Source: Marinifilum caeruleilacunae (GTDB lineage Bacteria > Bacteroidota > Bacteroidia > Bacteroidales > Marinifilaceae). From it: 64,000 bases of DNA. Location: contig NZ_RZNH01000002.1 of the NCBI RefSeq assembly GCF_013141825.1, positions 62,001 to 126,000 on the forward strand. The letters run 5' to 3'. Positions 25,948-35,420 of the stretch are shown in pieces (positions within the stretch are counted from its first letter, which is position 1; every line of letters begins with the position of its first letter). The position numbers were made by a program, and so were the translations under genes. The notes beneath the pieces were generated by a model. It had not been told where the DNA came from. It did not search any database and worked only from the letters and a program-made list of their open reading frames with translations.

Positions 25948-26048
25948 AATGCAATGTTTCGGCGATTTCTTATCCGGGTGCGAGTAGTCTATAATCTTTT
26001 CCAATGGCATTCCGGGCTGGAAGTTTTTAAGAGACATTGCATTTTTTT
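25948..26048 (+). ncRNA. Candidate ~100-nt structured RNA (possibly 6S-like)
   Basis: AATGCAATGTTTC (25948-25960) pairs with GAGACATTGCATT (26031-26043) over 13 positions with one G-U, and seven T follow. This closes a domain of about 100 nt with weaker inner pairing (for example TTTTCCA with TGGAAG) and an unpaired middle. The unit has its own promoter upstream and ends before the trpB promoter, so it looks like an independent small RNA. Size and the 'long stem with open centre' shape would fit the 6S-Flavo class, but I cannot confirm the family. A trpB leader is the alternative. Nothing else is seen in the gap 25685-25930. Confidence 0.5.
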
Positions 26049-26092
26049 ATACATCCTTCCACATTTATAGAAGCAGAACCAAATCCGATAGC

Positions 26093-26100
26093 TATATTTG
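26093..26100 (+). promoter_or_regulatory. -7 promoter element of trpB
   Basis: TATATTTG matches TAnnTTTG exactly. It lies 47 bases before the trpB start and 45 bases after the T-run that ends the candidate RNA, so trpB is likely transcribed separately. Confidence 0.55.
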
Positions 26101-26147
26101 GGTTTAGTTTTGATAACCACAGAAAATAATAACCAAAATTTTAATAG

Positions 26148-27350
26148 ATGTCATCTAACTATTTTAAGAATTATCCTAACGAGAAAGGATATTTCGGGGA
26201 ATATGGAGGAAGCTATATCCCTGAAGAGCTGCAAGAAGAAATGCAAAAAATCAACGATGCTTACTTTTCCATAAGCAAGTCTCATGAATTTATTTCTGAA
26301 TTGAGGAGCATTCGCAAGCATTTCCAGGGACGACCAACCCCTGTATACTATTGCAACCGATTATCGAATAAATATGGTGGTAGAATTTACCTGAAGAGAG
26401 AAGATTTGAACCACTCGGGAGCGCACAAACTGAATCACTGTATGGGTGAAGCTCTACTTGCCAAATACATGGGCAAGAAAAAATTAATTGCAGAAACCGG
26501 TGCAGGTCAGCATGGTGTGGCTTTGGCTACTGCAGCTGCCTATTTTGGCTTAGAGTGTGAAATTCACATGGGCGAAGTTGATATCGCCAAAGAGCACCCG
26601 AATGTAATGCGCATGAAGATACTTGGGGCAACTGTAATTCCTGTAAGTCATGGCCTGAAAACCCTGAAAGAAGCAGTTGATTCGGCTTTCCAATCTTATT
26701 TAAAAGACCCGATAAATACCATTTACTGTATCGGTTCGGTAGTTGGACCTCATCCATTTCCAATGATGGTGAGAGAATTCCAAAGAGTGGTTGGAATTGA
26801 AGCCAGGGAACAATTCCAGGAAATGACAGGGGAACTGCCTGATAATATAGTGGCCTGTGTTGGCGGTGGCAGCAATGCCATGGGACTTTTCTCGGCATTT
26901 TTAGACGATGAAGAATGTACCTTGCACGGTGTTGAACCTGCTGGAAGATCCTTCGATAAAGGAGAGCATGCGGCAACCTTAACTTTTGGTAAGCCAGGTG
27001 TTATTCATGGTTTTAAATGTTACCTTTTACAAGATGAAGAAGGTCAGCCTGATCCGGTATACTCTGTAGCCAGCGGTTTGGATTATCCTGGTGTTGGACC
27101 AGAACACTCCATGCTAAAAGACTGGAACAAGGTAGAATACCATTCGGTTACCGATAAGGAATGTATTGATGCTTTCTACGAATTAAGTCGTTCGGAAGGA
27201 ATTATTCCTGCTTTGGAAAGTTCTCATGCAGTAGCTTATGCATTAAAACTGGCAAAGGCCAATCCTCGTCAGTCTATCCTCTTAAACCTAAGTGGACGTG
27301 GCGATAAAGATCTTGACTTTGTGGTTGAAAAATACGGGTTACCTGAATAA
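26148..27350 (+). CDS. trpB: Tryptophan synthase beta chain
   Basis: This is a 400-residue PLP enzyme that joins indole and serine to give tryptophan. The PLP lysine is K94 in [19 protein letters not shown] and the phosphate loop G-G-G-S-N-A-M-G are intact, and the length is normal. No trpA or other trp gene is nearby, so this copy stands outside a trp operon. It may be an extra TrpB or one working with a distant alpha chain. A K-L-N-H replaces the usual K-I-N-N after the PLP lysine. A terminator follows. Confidence 0.93.
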   Translation: MSSNYFKNYPNEKGYFGEYGGSYIPEELQEEMQKINDAYFSISKSHEFISELRSIRKHFQGRPTPVYYCNRLSNKYGGRIYLKREDLNHSGAHKLNHCMGEALLAKYMGKKKLIAETGAGQHGVALATAAAYFGLECEIHMGEVDIAKEHPNVMRMKILGATVIPVSHGLKTLKEAVDSAFQSYLKDPINTIYCIGSVVGPHPFPMMVREFQRVVGIEAREQFQEMTGELPDNIVACVGGGSNAMGLFSAFLDDEECTLHGVEPAGRSFDKGEHAATLTFGKPGVIHGFKCYLLQDEEGQPDPVYSVASGLDYPGVGPEHSMLKDWNKVEYHSVTDKECIDAFYELSRSEGIIPALESSHAVAYALKLAKANPRQSILLNLSGRGDKDLDFVVEKYGLPE

Positions 27351-27367
27351 ATCATACATAGGGTAAG

Positions 27368-27394
27368 AGTGCTGCTCATTGGGCAGCACTTTTT
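27368..27394 (+). terminator. Terminator of trpB
   Basis: AGTGCTGC (27368-27375) and GCAGCACT (27383-27390) form a perfect 8-bp stem with a 7-nt loop, followed by five T. Confidence 0.85.
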
Positions 27395-27421
27395 ACTTCA
27401 ATTGACAAACTTTATTTTAAG

Positions 27422-27838
27422 ATGAAGGACACATATCAATTTACAAAAGATCTGAGCAGCGAATTTGAATTCATTACATCCAGGAGCAGTGGTCCGGGTG
27501 GCCAGAATGTAAACAAGGTGAATTCAAGGGTAGAATTGCGCTTTTCTGTATTCGAATCCAAAATTCTGAGCGAGGACGAAAAGGAGATTATCTTTAGAAA
27601 ACTGTATCACAATATCAATAAAGAGGGCATATTATCGGTAACAGCGCAAACAGAACGTTCTCAGATTTTGAATAAGGAAATTGCCATACAGAAATTCTAT
27701 CAATGGATTGAGTTGGCGCTTACACCAGTAAAACCAAGAAAAAAGACCCGGCCTACAAGATCATCTGTAGAAAAAAGAAAAACCGATAAACAACAGCAAT
27801 CCAAGAAAAAAGAGAACAGGAGAAAACCTGATTATTAA
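27422..27838 (+). CDS. arfB: Alternative ribosome-rescue peptidyl-tRNA hydrolase ArfB
   Basis: This 138-residue protein has the class I release-factor catalytic domain without codon-recognition domains. The G26-G27-Q28 motif lies in S-S-G-P-G-G-Q-N-V-N-K, and the C-terminal tail is Lys/Arg-rich (R-K-K-T-R-P-T-R-S-S-V-E-K-R-K) and would enter the empty mRNA channel. It releases peptides from ribosomes stalled on truncated mRNAs. It is a single gene between two terminators. Confidence 0.94.
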   Translation: MKDTYQFTKDLSSEFEFITSRSSGPGGQNVNKVNSRVELRFSVFESKILSEDEKEIIFRKLYHNINKEGILSVTAQTERSQILNKEIAIQKFYQWIELALTPVKPRKKTRPTRSSVEKRKTDKQQQSKKKENRRKPDY

Positions 27839-27879
27839 GACTTCATTTCTCTTCACCTCCAGAATTACATTTCATAAAA

Positions 27880-27909
27880 AAAGCCTGCACCATTACTGAT
27901 GCAAGCTTT
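27880..27909. terminator. Bidirectional terminator between arfB and fumarase
   Basis: AAAGCCTGCA (27880-27889) pairs with TGCAAGCTTT (27900-27909) with one mismatch, and A-runs and T-runs flank it. It lies between convergent genes. Confidence 0.6.
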
Positions 27910-27932
27910 ATATGATTTGATGAATTTACAGA

Positions 27933-29537
27933 TTACATATCTGCAAAGAAATCATTTCCTTTATCGTCTACAATAATAAATGCAGGGAAGTTTTCTACGC
28001 GAATCTTACGAACTGCTTCCATTCCCAATTCAGGGAAATCGATTACCTCGATAGATTTAATGCTGTTCTTCGCCAATACTGCAGCAGGTCCACCAATCGA
28101 TCCCAAATAGAAACCACCATTGGCTTTACAAGCATCGGTAACCGATTTGTAACGATTTCCTTTGGCAACCATCACCATCGATCCACCTACTTTCTGGAAT
28201 ACATCTACATATGGATCCATACGTCCGGCAGTTGTAGGACCGAAACTACCCGATGGCATTCCTTCTGGAGTTTTAGCCGGACCAGCATAGTAAACCGGGT
28301 GATTCTTGAAGTATTCAGGCATTTCTTTGCCATCATCCAACATCTTCTTAATTTGTGCATGTGCAATATCACGAGCAACAATCATGGTTCCTGAAAGATT
28401 CAAGCGAGTCTTAATAGGATATTTTGTCAACTCTTTCAAAATGTCTTCCATTGGTTGATCCAAATCGATATCAACAGCTTCCTTCATTGCAGGAGCTTCT
28501 TCTGGCATATATTTTACAGGATCTTTTTCCAATTGCTCAAGGAAAATACCTTCTTCGTTAATTTTTGCTTTGATATTTCTATCGGCACTACAGCTAACAC
28601 CTAATCCTACCGGACAAGAAGCTGCGTGACGTGGCAAGCGAATTACTTTAACATCGTGAACGAAATATTTTCCACCAAATTGAGCACCAATTTCACTCTC
28701 ACGACAAATTTGTTCTACTTTTTTCTCCCATTCCAAATCGCGGAAAGCCTGGCCACCTTCGTTACCTTCTGTTGGCAAGTGATCCAAATATCCAGTTGAT
28801 GCTTTCTTAACGGTTGCAAGGTTGGCTTCTGCCGAAGTACCACCAATTACCAAAGCCAGGTGATATGGAGGACAAGCCGAAGTACCTAAATCTTTAATCT
28901 TCTCTTTGATGAATTTGGTTAAGTTTTCCTCGTTCAAAAGAGCTTTTGTTTGCTGATACAAGAAAGTCTTGTTTCCTGATCCACCACCTTTGGTTAGGAA
29001 CAAGAATTCGTATTCGCTCCCCTGGTTGGCATAAATATCAATCTGTGCAGGCAAGTTGTTTCCGGTATTTTTCTCTTCGAACATCGAGAAAGGAACAACT
29101 TGTGAATATCTTAGGTTTCTTTCCTGGTAAGTATCGTATACTCCTCTTGATAAATGCTCAGCATCATTCGCTCCAGTATAAACATCTTCACCTTTCTTGG
29201 CAACAACAATTGCAGTACCAGTATCCTGGCAAGTTGGTAACTGACCATCTGCAGCAACAACCTGGTTCATCAACATGGTGTGAGCCACAAACTTATCATT
29301 ATCAGAAGCTTCACCATCTTTTAAAATATTCTGCAATTTTTCAAGGTGTGCAGGACGAAGGTAAAATGAAACATCTGAGAATGCAGCTTTCGATAAAAGC
29401 TCTAATCCTTTAGGATCTACCTTAAGAATTTTTCTACCGTCAACATCAATTGTTGATACATAATCCTTAGTCAACAAACGATATTCAGTCGTATCCTTTG
29501 TGATCGGAAATGGTTTCTGATATTTAAAATCGGACAT
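27933..29537 (-). CDS. fumA: Fumarate hydratase, class I [4Fe-4S]
   Basis: This 534-residue class I fumarase reversibly hydrates fumarate to malate in the TCA cycle or its reductive branch. The cluster cysteines are C103 (P-T-C-Q-D-T-G), C222 (A-C-P-P-Y-H) and C316 (G-V-S-C-S-A-D). N-terminal and C-terminal (beta-type) domains are fused, as in FumA/FumB. The cluster is oxygen- and superoxide-sensitive, which fits the redox-defence genes nearby. It is a single gene with a TATCTTTG promoter element upstream on the minus strand. Confidence 0.95.
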   Translation of the reverse strand: MSDFKYQKPFPITKDTTEYRLLTKDYVSTIDVDGRKILKVDPKGLELLSKAAFSDVSFYLRPAHLEKLQNILKDGEASDNDKFVAHTMLMNQVVAADGQLPTCQDTGTAIVVAKKGEDVYTGANDAEHLSRGVYDTYQERNLRYSQVVPFSMFEEKNTGNNLPAQIDIYANQGSEYEFLFLTKGGGSGNKTFLYQQTKALLNEENLTKFIKEKIKDLGTSACPPYHLALVIGGTSAEANLATVKKASTGYLDHLPTEGNEGGQAFRDLEWEKKVEQICRESEIGAQFGGKYFVHDVKVIRLPRHAASCPVGLGVSCSADRNIKAKINEEGIFLEQLEKDPVKYMPEEAPAMKEAVDIDLDQPMEDILKELTKYPIKTRLNLSGTMIVARDIAHAQIKKMLDDGKEMPEYFKNHPVYYAGPAKTPEGMPSGSFGPTTAGRMDPYVDVFQKVGGSMVMVAKGNRYKSVTDACKANGGFYLGSIGGPAAVLAKNSIKSIEVIDFPELGMEAVRKIRVENFPAFIIVDDKGNDFFADM

Positions 29538-29587
29538 GATATGATAATTTAAATTTTGTGTATTACTTCTTATTTAGTGTATACAGA

Positions 29588-29595
29588 CAAAGATA
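29588..29595 (-). promoter_or_regulatory. -7 promoter element of fumarase gene
   Basis: On the minus strand this reads TATCTTTG, matching TAnnTTTG. It gives a leader of about 44 bases. No gene is seen in the gap 29538-29781. Confidence 0.5.
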
Positions 29596-29781
29596 AAACA
29601 AAATGCATTGGTCGCTTTATTTAAAAGGCTATTCTAAAACATTGCCCTTAAACATACAATAATGCGAAAGCCCCGCCTTCATTTCAAGCATGATTAACAT
29701 ACAAAAATCATGTAAAATGAATCAATACCCAAACTACAAAATCATCGATAAATAATGATAGTCAAGCAAATAAGAATTCAA

Positions 29782-32700
29782 TTATTCATTCTTCAAATCA
29801 TCTATGATCTTTTGCCTCTTAAGCATTCTCAAAGGGAAATAGATCCATAACAATCCACTTATAGTGATTAGTGACAGCAATGCAAGTACATATAAATATG
29901 GCATCTGAAAAGCATTGCTAAACAGTGAAGGCAATACACCAACAAAGGCCGATAAAATACCTGTTAATAGGCCTAGTACAAGTAAAAACAGGTTTTCGAC
30001 AAACAGAAGTTTAAAAATGCTCTTTTGAGTATATCCAATGGCTCGTAGTACAGCCAACTCTTTTCTGCGCTCCCATACATTGCGTAATAAAACAATACCC
30101 AATCCAATGGTTCCAATAATTACACCCAGTCCGCCCAAAACCATAAACATGCTTAAATAGGTATTCTCTACCGAATAAAAAGCAGCCATCTTATCAGAAG
30201 TTTTTGTTCCCTGTACTCCCAAATCCTGTAGGTTGTCTTCAAAATTTCTAATGAAAAGAGAGTCTTGTGGTAGACAATCGGCCAATACAATTTTAGAGCC
30301 ACTCACCGAAGGAAAATGTTTCTGGAACAAATCATCAGCAATTAAAATATTGCCCTGAAAAACCGAATTGGCCAATCCTCCAACTAACAGGAGCTTTACA
30401 TCCTGTCCATTTTCGTCCTGGTAAATCAAAGTATCTCCTACCGCCTTTTTTAAGCCCCATAAAATTACAGTCTGATCGGCTATAGCCGGAATTACACCTT
30501 CTCCAAAATCCTGATTTAGTGCCTTCCATGGGTTATCCTGATCTACCCCGGGTAATAATTTCGCAAAACTGAATGCATGCCTCTCTTCAAAGCTTTGAGT
30601 CGTAAAGCCGAGTATTCTTGGTTGACTTACCTGGTTCAAATTCAAACAGCTGGCGTCGTCGCCTTCCAGGGCTCTGAATTGCACAAAGCTCACCTCTTTA
30701 TCGAGATCTCCTTCCCAGAATCCGGCCTTTTCCTGACCTTCTACACTATTCAAATCGTTTAGGATAGGCAGAGTTGACTCTATCCAATACTCGTAACCTC
30801 CAGTTCCCGACTGATATGAATTTTCACTATCGTAGAAAGTCTTACGGTTGGCGCCAGTAATCAGTACCGAGAAGGTTCCCAACCCTAATAAAACCACAAT
30901 GGCCAAACTACGCTTGCGATTTCTGGCAGCATTTTTAATGGCCATTTCGCCAAGGCCTGGTGTTCTTTTATGAAATTGGTTTGCAACTTTATTCAGGTAA
31001 TGATGCACTAAAAAGGAAAGGGCAAGTAATAACAATCCTCCTGCCGATAAAAGCATTTCAGCATTCTGTTCCAGGGATGAAACAAATGCATAAACAATAA
31101 TGAACCCACAAAGTAAAAGACTTATTATTCCAAAAATCAGCGAATAGCTTTTCCCTTTCTTAATCATTTTCTCTTCCTGGCTCTCTTTTATCAAACCAAT
31201 CACCGATTGTTTTACTTTCTTTCGGCTTACAAAATAAATGCAGAGCAATGCAATAATCAATCCGGAAAAATAACCAATTAACAAAGTACTGAATTTTACA
31301 TGTACACCCAACATATTGGTTCTGACAACATCCTGCCAAACAGAATTTAAAGCGCCAATTAGAATTTCGTTGTAGAGCGCACCTACCAGCACACCCAACA
31401 ATCCGCCAAACAAAACGGTAACAAGCGATTCTCTGAATCGAATGCTTAAAATCTGTTTTTGGCTAAAGCCCAGGCCAAGTAGTATGCCTGTTTCCTTACT
31501 TCTGTTATCGAGATTTAGAGAATATATTAAAACCGTAAGAATTATTGCTGCCGCGATAATAAAGAAACTCAAACTGAGGAACAAGCCACCAAAATCCACC
31601 ATATTCCCTGCTGCCCTGTCGCCTTCGCTTCTTACCGACTCAAATTGCAAAGCCAAAAGCTCCGGTCGAACCTTATTCTGAATTATTTCGCGCAATTCTG
31701 TTTCATTGGCGTTCAAATTATTAAATCGTAATGCCGTGTAATCGCCATATTTATTGCTCCACAATTGCAGTGCTGTATTTTGTGCAATATAGGCTTTTGG
31801 CGTACCCTTATATTGTTTCCAGTACTCTTCATCCTTAGGCCTGATTTTCGAGAAGTCCACTGGAACACCAGCTTCCCATTCGCTACAGGAACCAGCATCT
31901 GTTAATCCAGGAAAGGAAGGCATCATGGAAGCATCCCAATACTCATGATCCATTGGCAACACCTCCTTAACGATAAAGCTTTTGCTCTCCTCTACCAACT
32001 GTCGCAAGGCGCCAATTCTATAATATTTTAGCTCAATTTCATCTCCAGCTTTTGCATTAAGATCATCTGCCAGCCAGGAATTGATCATGATTTCATTCTC
32101 CTGAAGCGAATTCCCTTCCTGCTTGCTTGTTGATGTTACAAATGAATAAGGAGTTTCTTTGTCATTTAATACAAATCCATTCACAAAATAGCTTAGAATT
32201 TGCTCTTTGTTCCCTGAATCTGCGCTGAGCACATTCGAAATCTGTGAGTCGATAAAGACACGATCCGAAGTCAATTCATATTGCGATTTGCCATCTACCT
32301 TTTTCAATTGAAGGCTGGCATCTTCCAATTTCCAGTTCTTCGACAAATGATTATTAAGCAGATCACCGGATAGGGAATGCTCAGCTGCCAGTAGAATTAA
32401 ATTGGCTACATCTTTGATCTCCAACTCTTCTGAAAGGAAATCTCTCGATACAAAAAGATTATAGGGTGCAACCTGGTTGCTTTTCAAACTGAATCGTCCC
32501 AATTGCTTATCCTGTGCAATGCTTTTTACCTGCAAGCGCAGGGCTATGCTCTGATCCTCATCCGAAACAAAAGGTGCATTTGCAGGAATAATACTGGCCT
32601 TTCGCAATCGCAAAAGAAAGGAATCCCCTTCCAATAAATCCATCCGATTGGCCAGATTCTCGCTAATGCATACTTCATTTTGTTTTAGCCTATAGATATC

Positions 32701-33063
32701 GGAATCGGCAATATCACAAAAAGTGGAATCTACTCCATACACCTGAATTTGGTTCACACGGGTATTGCTTTCCGGTCTTATTGCAATTCCTTCCACTCGA
32801 AGAATGGGTTCGGCAATGGCATTTGCATCCTTGCCTATTTCCCTGGCCAGTTGCGATCGTACAAACCGATCGCCTGTATCCATTGCATATTCGATTTTCC
32901 CAAGGCGCAGACCAACCAATTCGTGCAGGCTGTTTCGTACCGAATCGCCAACAATTAAAGCACCGGTTAAAACCGCAGTACTTACAATTGTGCCCAATAA
33001 TACAGCCAAATGCTGTTTTCTAAAATGCCATAAACTCTTTAGAATGTATTTTGTTTTGTTCAT
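29782..33063 (-). CDS. Large FtsX/MacB-type ABC transporter permease
   Basis: This 1093-residue membrane protein has an N-terminal helix (about 20-40) and a long extracytoplasmic MacB_PCD-like domain. A first FtsX block follows (three spans, about 495-630), then two spans near 650-685, a second periplasmic region and a C-terminal FtsX block (about 985-1080). This is the two-module lipoprotein- or peptide-exporter permease layout. It has no Walker motifs and no ATPase gene lies next to it, so its partner ATPase must be encoded elsewhere. It follows gshAB by 39 bases in the MATE-gshAB operon. Confidence 0.9.
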   Translation of the reverse strand: MNKTKYILKSLWHFRKQHLAVLLGTIVSTAVLTGALIVGDSVRNSLHELVGLRLGKIEYAMDTGDRFVRSQLAREIGKDANAIAEPILRVEGIAIRPESNTRVNQIQVYGVDSTFCDIADSDIYRLKQNEVCISENLANRMDLLEGDSFLLRLRKASIIPANAPFVSDEDQSIALRLQVKSIAQDKQLGRFSLKSNQVAPYNLFVSRDFLSEELEIKDVANLILLAAEHSLSGDLLNNHLSKNWKLEDASLQLKKVDGKSQYELTSDRVFIDSQISNVLSADSGNKEQILSYFVNGFVLNDKETPYSFVTSTSKQEGNSLQENEIMINSWLADDLNAKAGDEIELKYYRIGALRQLVEESKSFIVKEVLPMDHEYWDASMMPSFPGLTDAGSCSEWEAGVPVDFSKIRPKDEEYWKQYKGTPKAYIAQNTALQLWSNKYGDYTALRFNNLNANETELREIIQNKVRPELLALQFESVRSEGDRAAGNMVDFGGLFLSLSFFIIAAAIILTVLIYSLNLDNRSKETGILLGLGFSQKQILSIRFRESLVTVLFGGLLGVLVGALYNEILIGALNSVWQDVVRTNMLGVHVKFSTLLIGYFSGLIIALLCIYFVSRKKVKQSVIGLIKESQEEKMIKKGKSYSLIFGIISLLLCGFIIVYAFVSSLEQNAEMLLSAGGLLLLALSFLVHHYLNKVANQFHKRTPGLGEMAIKNAARNRKRSLAIVVLLGLGTFSVLITGANRKTFYDSENSYQSGTGGYEYWIESTLPILNDLNSVEGQEKAGFWEGDLDKEVSFVQFRALEGDDASCLNLNQVSQPRILGFTTQSFEERHAFSFAKLLPGVDQDNPWKALNQDFGEGVIPAIADQTVILWGLKKAVGDTLIYQDENGQDVKLLLVGGLANSVFQGNILIADDLFQKHFPSVSGSKIVLADCLPQDSLFIRNFEDNLQDLGVQGTKTSDKMAAFYSVENTYLSMFMVLGGLGVIIGTIGLGIVLLRNVWERRKELAVLRAIGYTQKSIFKLLFVENLFLLVLGLLTGILSAFVGVLPSLFSNAFQMPYLYVLALLSLITISGLLWIYFPLRMLKRQKIIDDLKNE

Positions 33064-33102
33064 GCCTGGAGGATAGAGGTTGATATTAATGCCTGAATTT
33101 AC

Positions 33103-35418
33103 TTAAAAACCCAATGCGTCCAATATTTTTTCGTTCAACTTTCTGTTCTCTCCCTGGTATGGATAACAATGGATATGTATGGCCGGATTAAAATTCATTT
33201 CGATAATGGCATAATTATCAGGCTGTGCTGGCTTGCTAATGTCTTCAATCATCATATCCAAACCAGTAATTCTTACCCCTAAAGCTTTCGCTGATTTAGC
33301 CGCAATCTCTTTGTAAGAAGGATGAATATCATCGGTAAAATCGATACTATCGCCACCTGTACTGATGTTTGAATTTTCTCTCAGGTAAACAATGGCATCC
33401 TTTGCAGGAATACTCTCAAAGTTCAGTCCCTGCTCAGCCAAAAATATGGCTTCGGCCTCTTCCAACCTTATTTTTTCCAAAGGAGTACGGTATCCTCTAC
33501 CACGCAAAGGGTCTTTGTTCTTTTCCACAACCAACTGGCGAATACTGCTTTTTCCATCGCCTTTTACATTGGCCGGAACCCTATGAAGAATACCAGTAAC
33601 CTCTTCGTTAATCACAAAAAAGCGATACTCTTTTCCTGCAACAAATTCCTCTATCAGAATGCTATTATCGTGTTCGAAAGCAATATCAACAGCTCGCTGA
33701 TACACATCTTCCTTATTGTTTTCTTTCAAGATGGTAATGCCCAGTCCAAAATTGGTCGATTTTGGTTTGATTACGATTCCCTTTCCTTCGAATAAATCGA
33801 AATCGGAACGAGCCTGTTTTGCATCCATATAATCCAGACCGCAAGGAACCCTAATTTCTGTTTTCTCCAGGATTTTCTTTGTTACCAGCTTATTTTCCAT
33901 CATCAGTACACTCGAATAGTTATCCAATGAGGTACGCGTGGCCTGCATAACATATTCGGTCTTTTCTCCACGATGCAGACTGATAAAATTTTCACTTCGG
34001 TCTAGTATTTTAAACTCAAGGCCTCGGCGCAAGGCTGCTTTCATGAGTAATTGAGATGAGAGCTCCAGGTCTTCAAATCCGTGAAAACGGAAACCACTCA
34101 TTTCGCTATCTTCTTTAAATTTTTTGGCCTGTTTCAAATGAAAAGGGATAAATCCTTCTTCATCTATCTTTTGTTTTACCTTTAGCGATGATCGCAAATC
34201 GGGTTGTAATATGCATTTTTCAATCTGATTGAAAGCTGACTGATACAAGTCATTCTCTTCTACACCCGATGTTTTCATGAAGGATTTTAAATCGGAAAGA
34301 AGTTCTTGAAGCATCTGATCAATTTTCACATTATTCCCCTCAAAATCTTTCAATAGCAAATCGGGATTCAGGCCACTGCAAGCCACCCAATCGTGATTTT
34401 TTGCCGCAATTTTTTGTTCTGCATCATTGTATTTCACCTGCTCTTCCTTAAACAGGCAATAGAGCATGAACAAATGCATAAAGTACAGCCTGTTTTTCGA
34501 TACTCCAGACTTTTCAAATGGATCCAAATCCAGTATTCTCACTTCAAGATGCGAGATTTTTTTGCCTTCTTCATCAAATTTTATGCGTATTGGCAGATAC
34601 AATTCCTCATCAATCAACAACTTACCCGAATCAACCAGCTCTTTTACCGTTTGTTTATAGGAAGACAAGCTGTTAAAATCTACAAAGTATTCCTCTGCAT
34701 TTCTATAACCTGCCGAACTGGTGCGAATCGACACTGCTTTTCTGCAACCCATTCTCATTTTCTCGCCCGTCTTTAGCGATTTCATTTTCAGAGAAGGATC
34801 GGCTTCCGGACTATCTCCAAATAACCACACCAGCAACCAGCGGTATCGCATAAAATTACGCACCATTTTCAGATATAGAGCTTCTCGGAAAGTTTCCTGA
34901 TTCTCGTCCCATTTAATGGCTTTACAGAGTTTTCTTTCCAATCGGTCTGAAAGGGAAAAATTAAAGTGAATGCCCGATAGCATTTGTCTTTCCTTGCCAT
35001 ATCGGTTGGCCAACTCCTCACGATATTTCTCTTTGTGAATTCCTTCTTCTCCGAATTTGGCAATGGGTATTTTCTCCTCATCGGGCAATAGTGGCGGCAA
35101 ACTTTGGGGCCATAATAACTCATCTCCAAGGTTTTCGGAGATTACATCGTTTAAGGTTTCCAGGAATCCATGTACCTCGGCAATACTTTTTAATGGAGGC
35201 GTTATCATTTCTACCTGGCTTTCAGAAAAATCGGTTGTTATAAAAGGGTGACGATATTTATCTCCCAGGATTCCAGGGTGTGGAGTACTGGCCATCCTTC
35301 CCATTTCGTCTACACGAACATTCTCTTTCTCGATGCCAAATAAACCATCGGTAATACTTGCTTTAATACTCTTACAAGCTAATGTCTTCGATATATTATT
35401 GATTAAATGATGCATCAT
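33103..35418 (-). CDS. gshAB: Bifunctional glutamate-cysteine ligase/glutathione synthetase
   Basis: This 771-residue fusion makes glutathione in two steps. The N-terminal GshA-like domain (about 1-470) starts G-L-F-G-I-E-K-E-N-V-R-V and contains R-Y-R-W-L-L-V-W-L-F-G. The C-terminal ATP-grasp domain (about 490-760) has K-P-K-S-T-N-F-G-L-G and E-M-N-F-N-P-A. The length is normal for GshF/GshAB. It starts two bases after the MATE stop, which means tight coupling, and an FtsX-type permease follows. Either of two adjacent Met codons could be the start. Confidence 0.95.
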   Translation of the reverse strand: MMHHLINNISKTLACKSIKASITDGLFGIEKENVRVDEMGRMASTPHPGILGDKYRHPFITTDFSESQVEMITPPLKSIAEVHGFLETLNDVISENLGDELLWPQSLPPLLPDEEKIPIAKFGEEGIHKEKYREELANRYGKERQMLSGIHFNFSLSDRLERKLCKAIKWDENQETFREALYLKMVRNFMRYRWLLVWLFGDSPEADPSLKMKSLKTGEKMRMGCRKAVSIRTSSAGYRNAEEYFVDFNSLSSYKQTVKELVDSGKLLIDEELYLPIRIKFDEEGKKISHLEVRILDLDPFEKSGVSKNRLYFMHLFMLYCLFKEEQVKYNDAEQKIAAKNHDWVACSGLNPDLLLKDFEGNNVKIDQMLQELLSDLKSFMKTSGVEENDLYQSAFNQIEKCILQPDLRSSLKVKQKIDEEGFIPFHLKQAKKFKEDSEMSGFRFHGFEDLELSSQLLMKAALRRGLEFKILDRSENFISLHRGEKTEYVMQATRTSLDNYSSVLMMENKLVTKKILEKTEIRVPCGLDYMDAKQARSDFDLFEGKGIVIKPKSTNFGLGITILKENNKEDVYQRAVDIAFEHDNSILIEEFVAGKEYRFFVINEEVTGILHRVPANVKGDGKSSIRQLVVEKNKDPLRGRGYRTPLEKIRLEEAEAIFLAEQGLNFESIPAKDAIVYLRENSNISTGGDSIDFTDDIHPSYKEIAAKSAKALGVRITGLDMMIEDISKPAQPDNYAIIEMNFNPAIHIHCYPYQGENRKLNEKILDALGF

Positions 35419-35420
35419 AT

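Noticed and set aside
25948-26048. T-box or trp leader attenuator for trpB
   Set aside because: There is no Trp-codon leader peptide, no T-box consensus, and a separate promoter lies between the hairpin and trpB. It is kept as a small-RNA candidate instead.
26527-26976. Minus-strand frame of about 150 residues inside trpB
   Set aside because: It is antisense to trpB and reads as low-quality Gln/Leu/His-rich shadow sequence.
28946-29413. Plus-strand frame of about 155 residues inside the fumarase gene
   Set aside because: It is antisense to the complete fumarase gene and rich in His/Gln/Ser, typical of a shadow.
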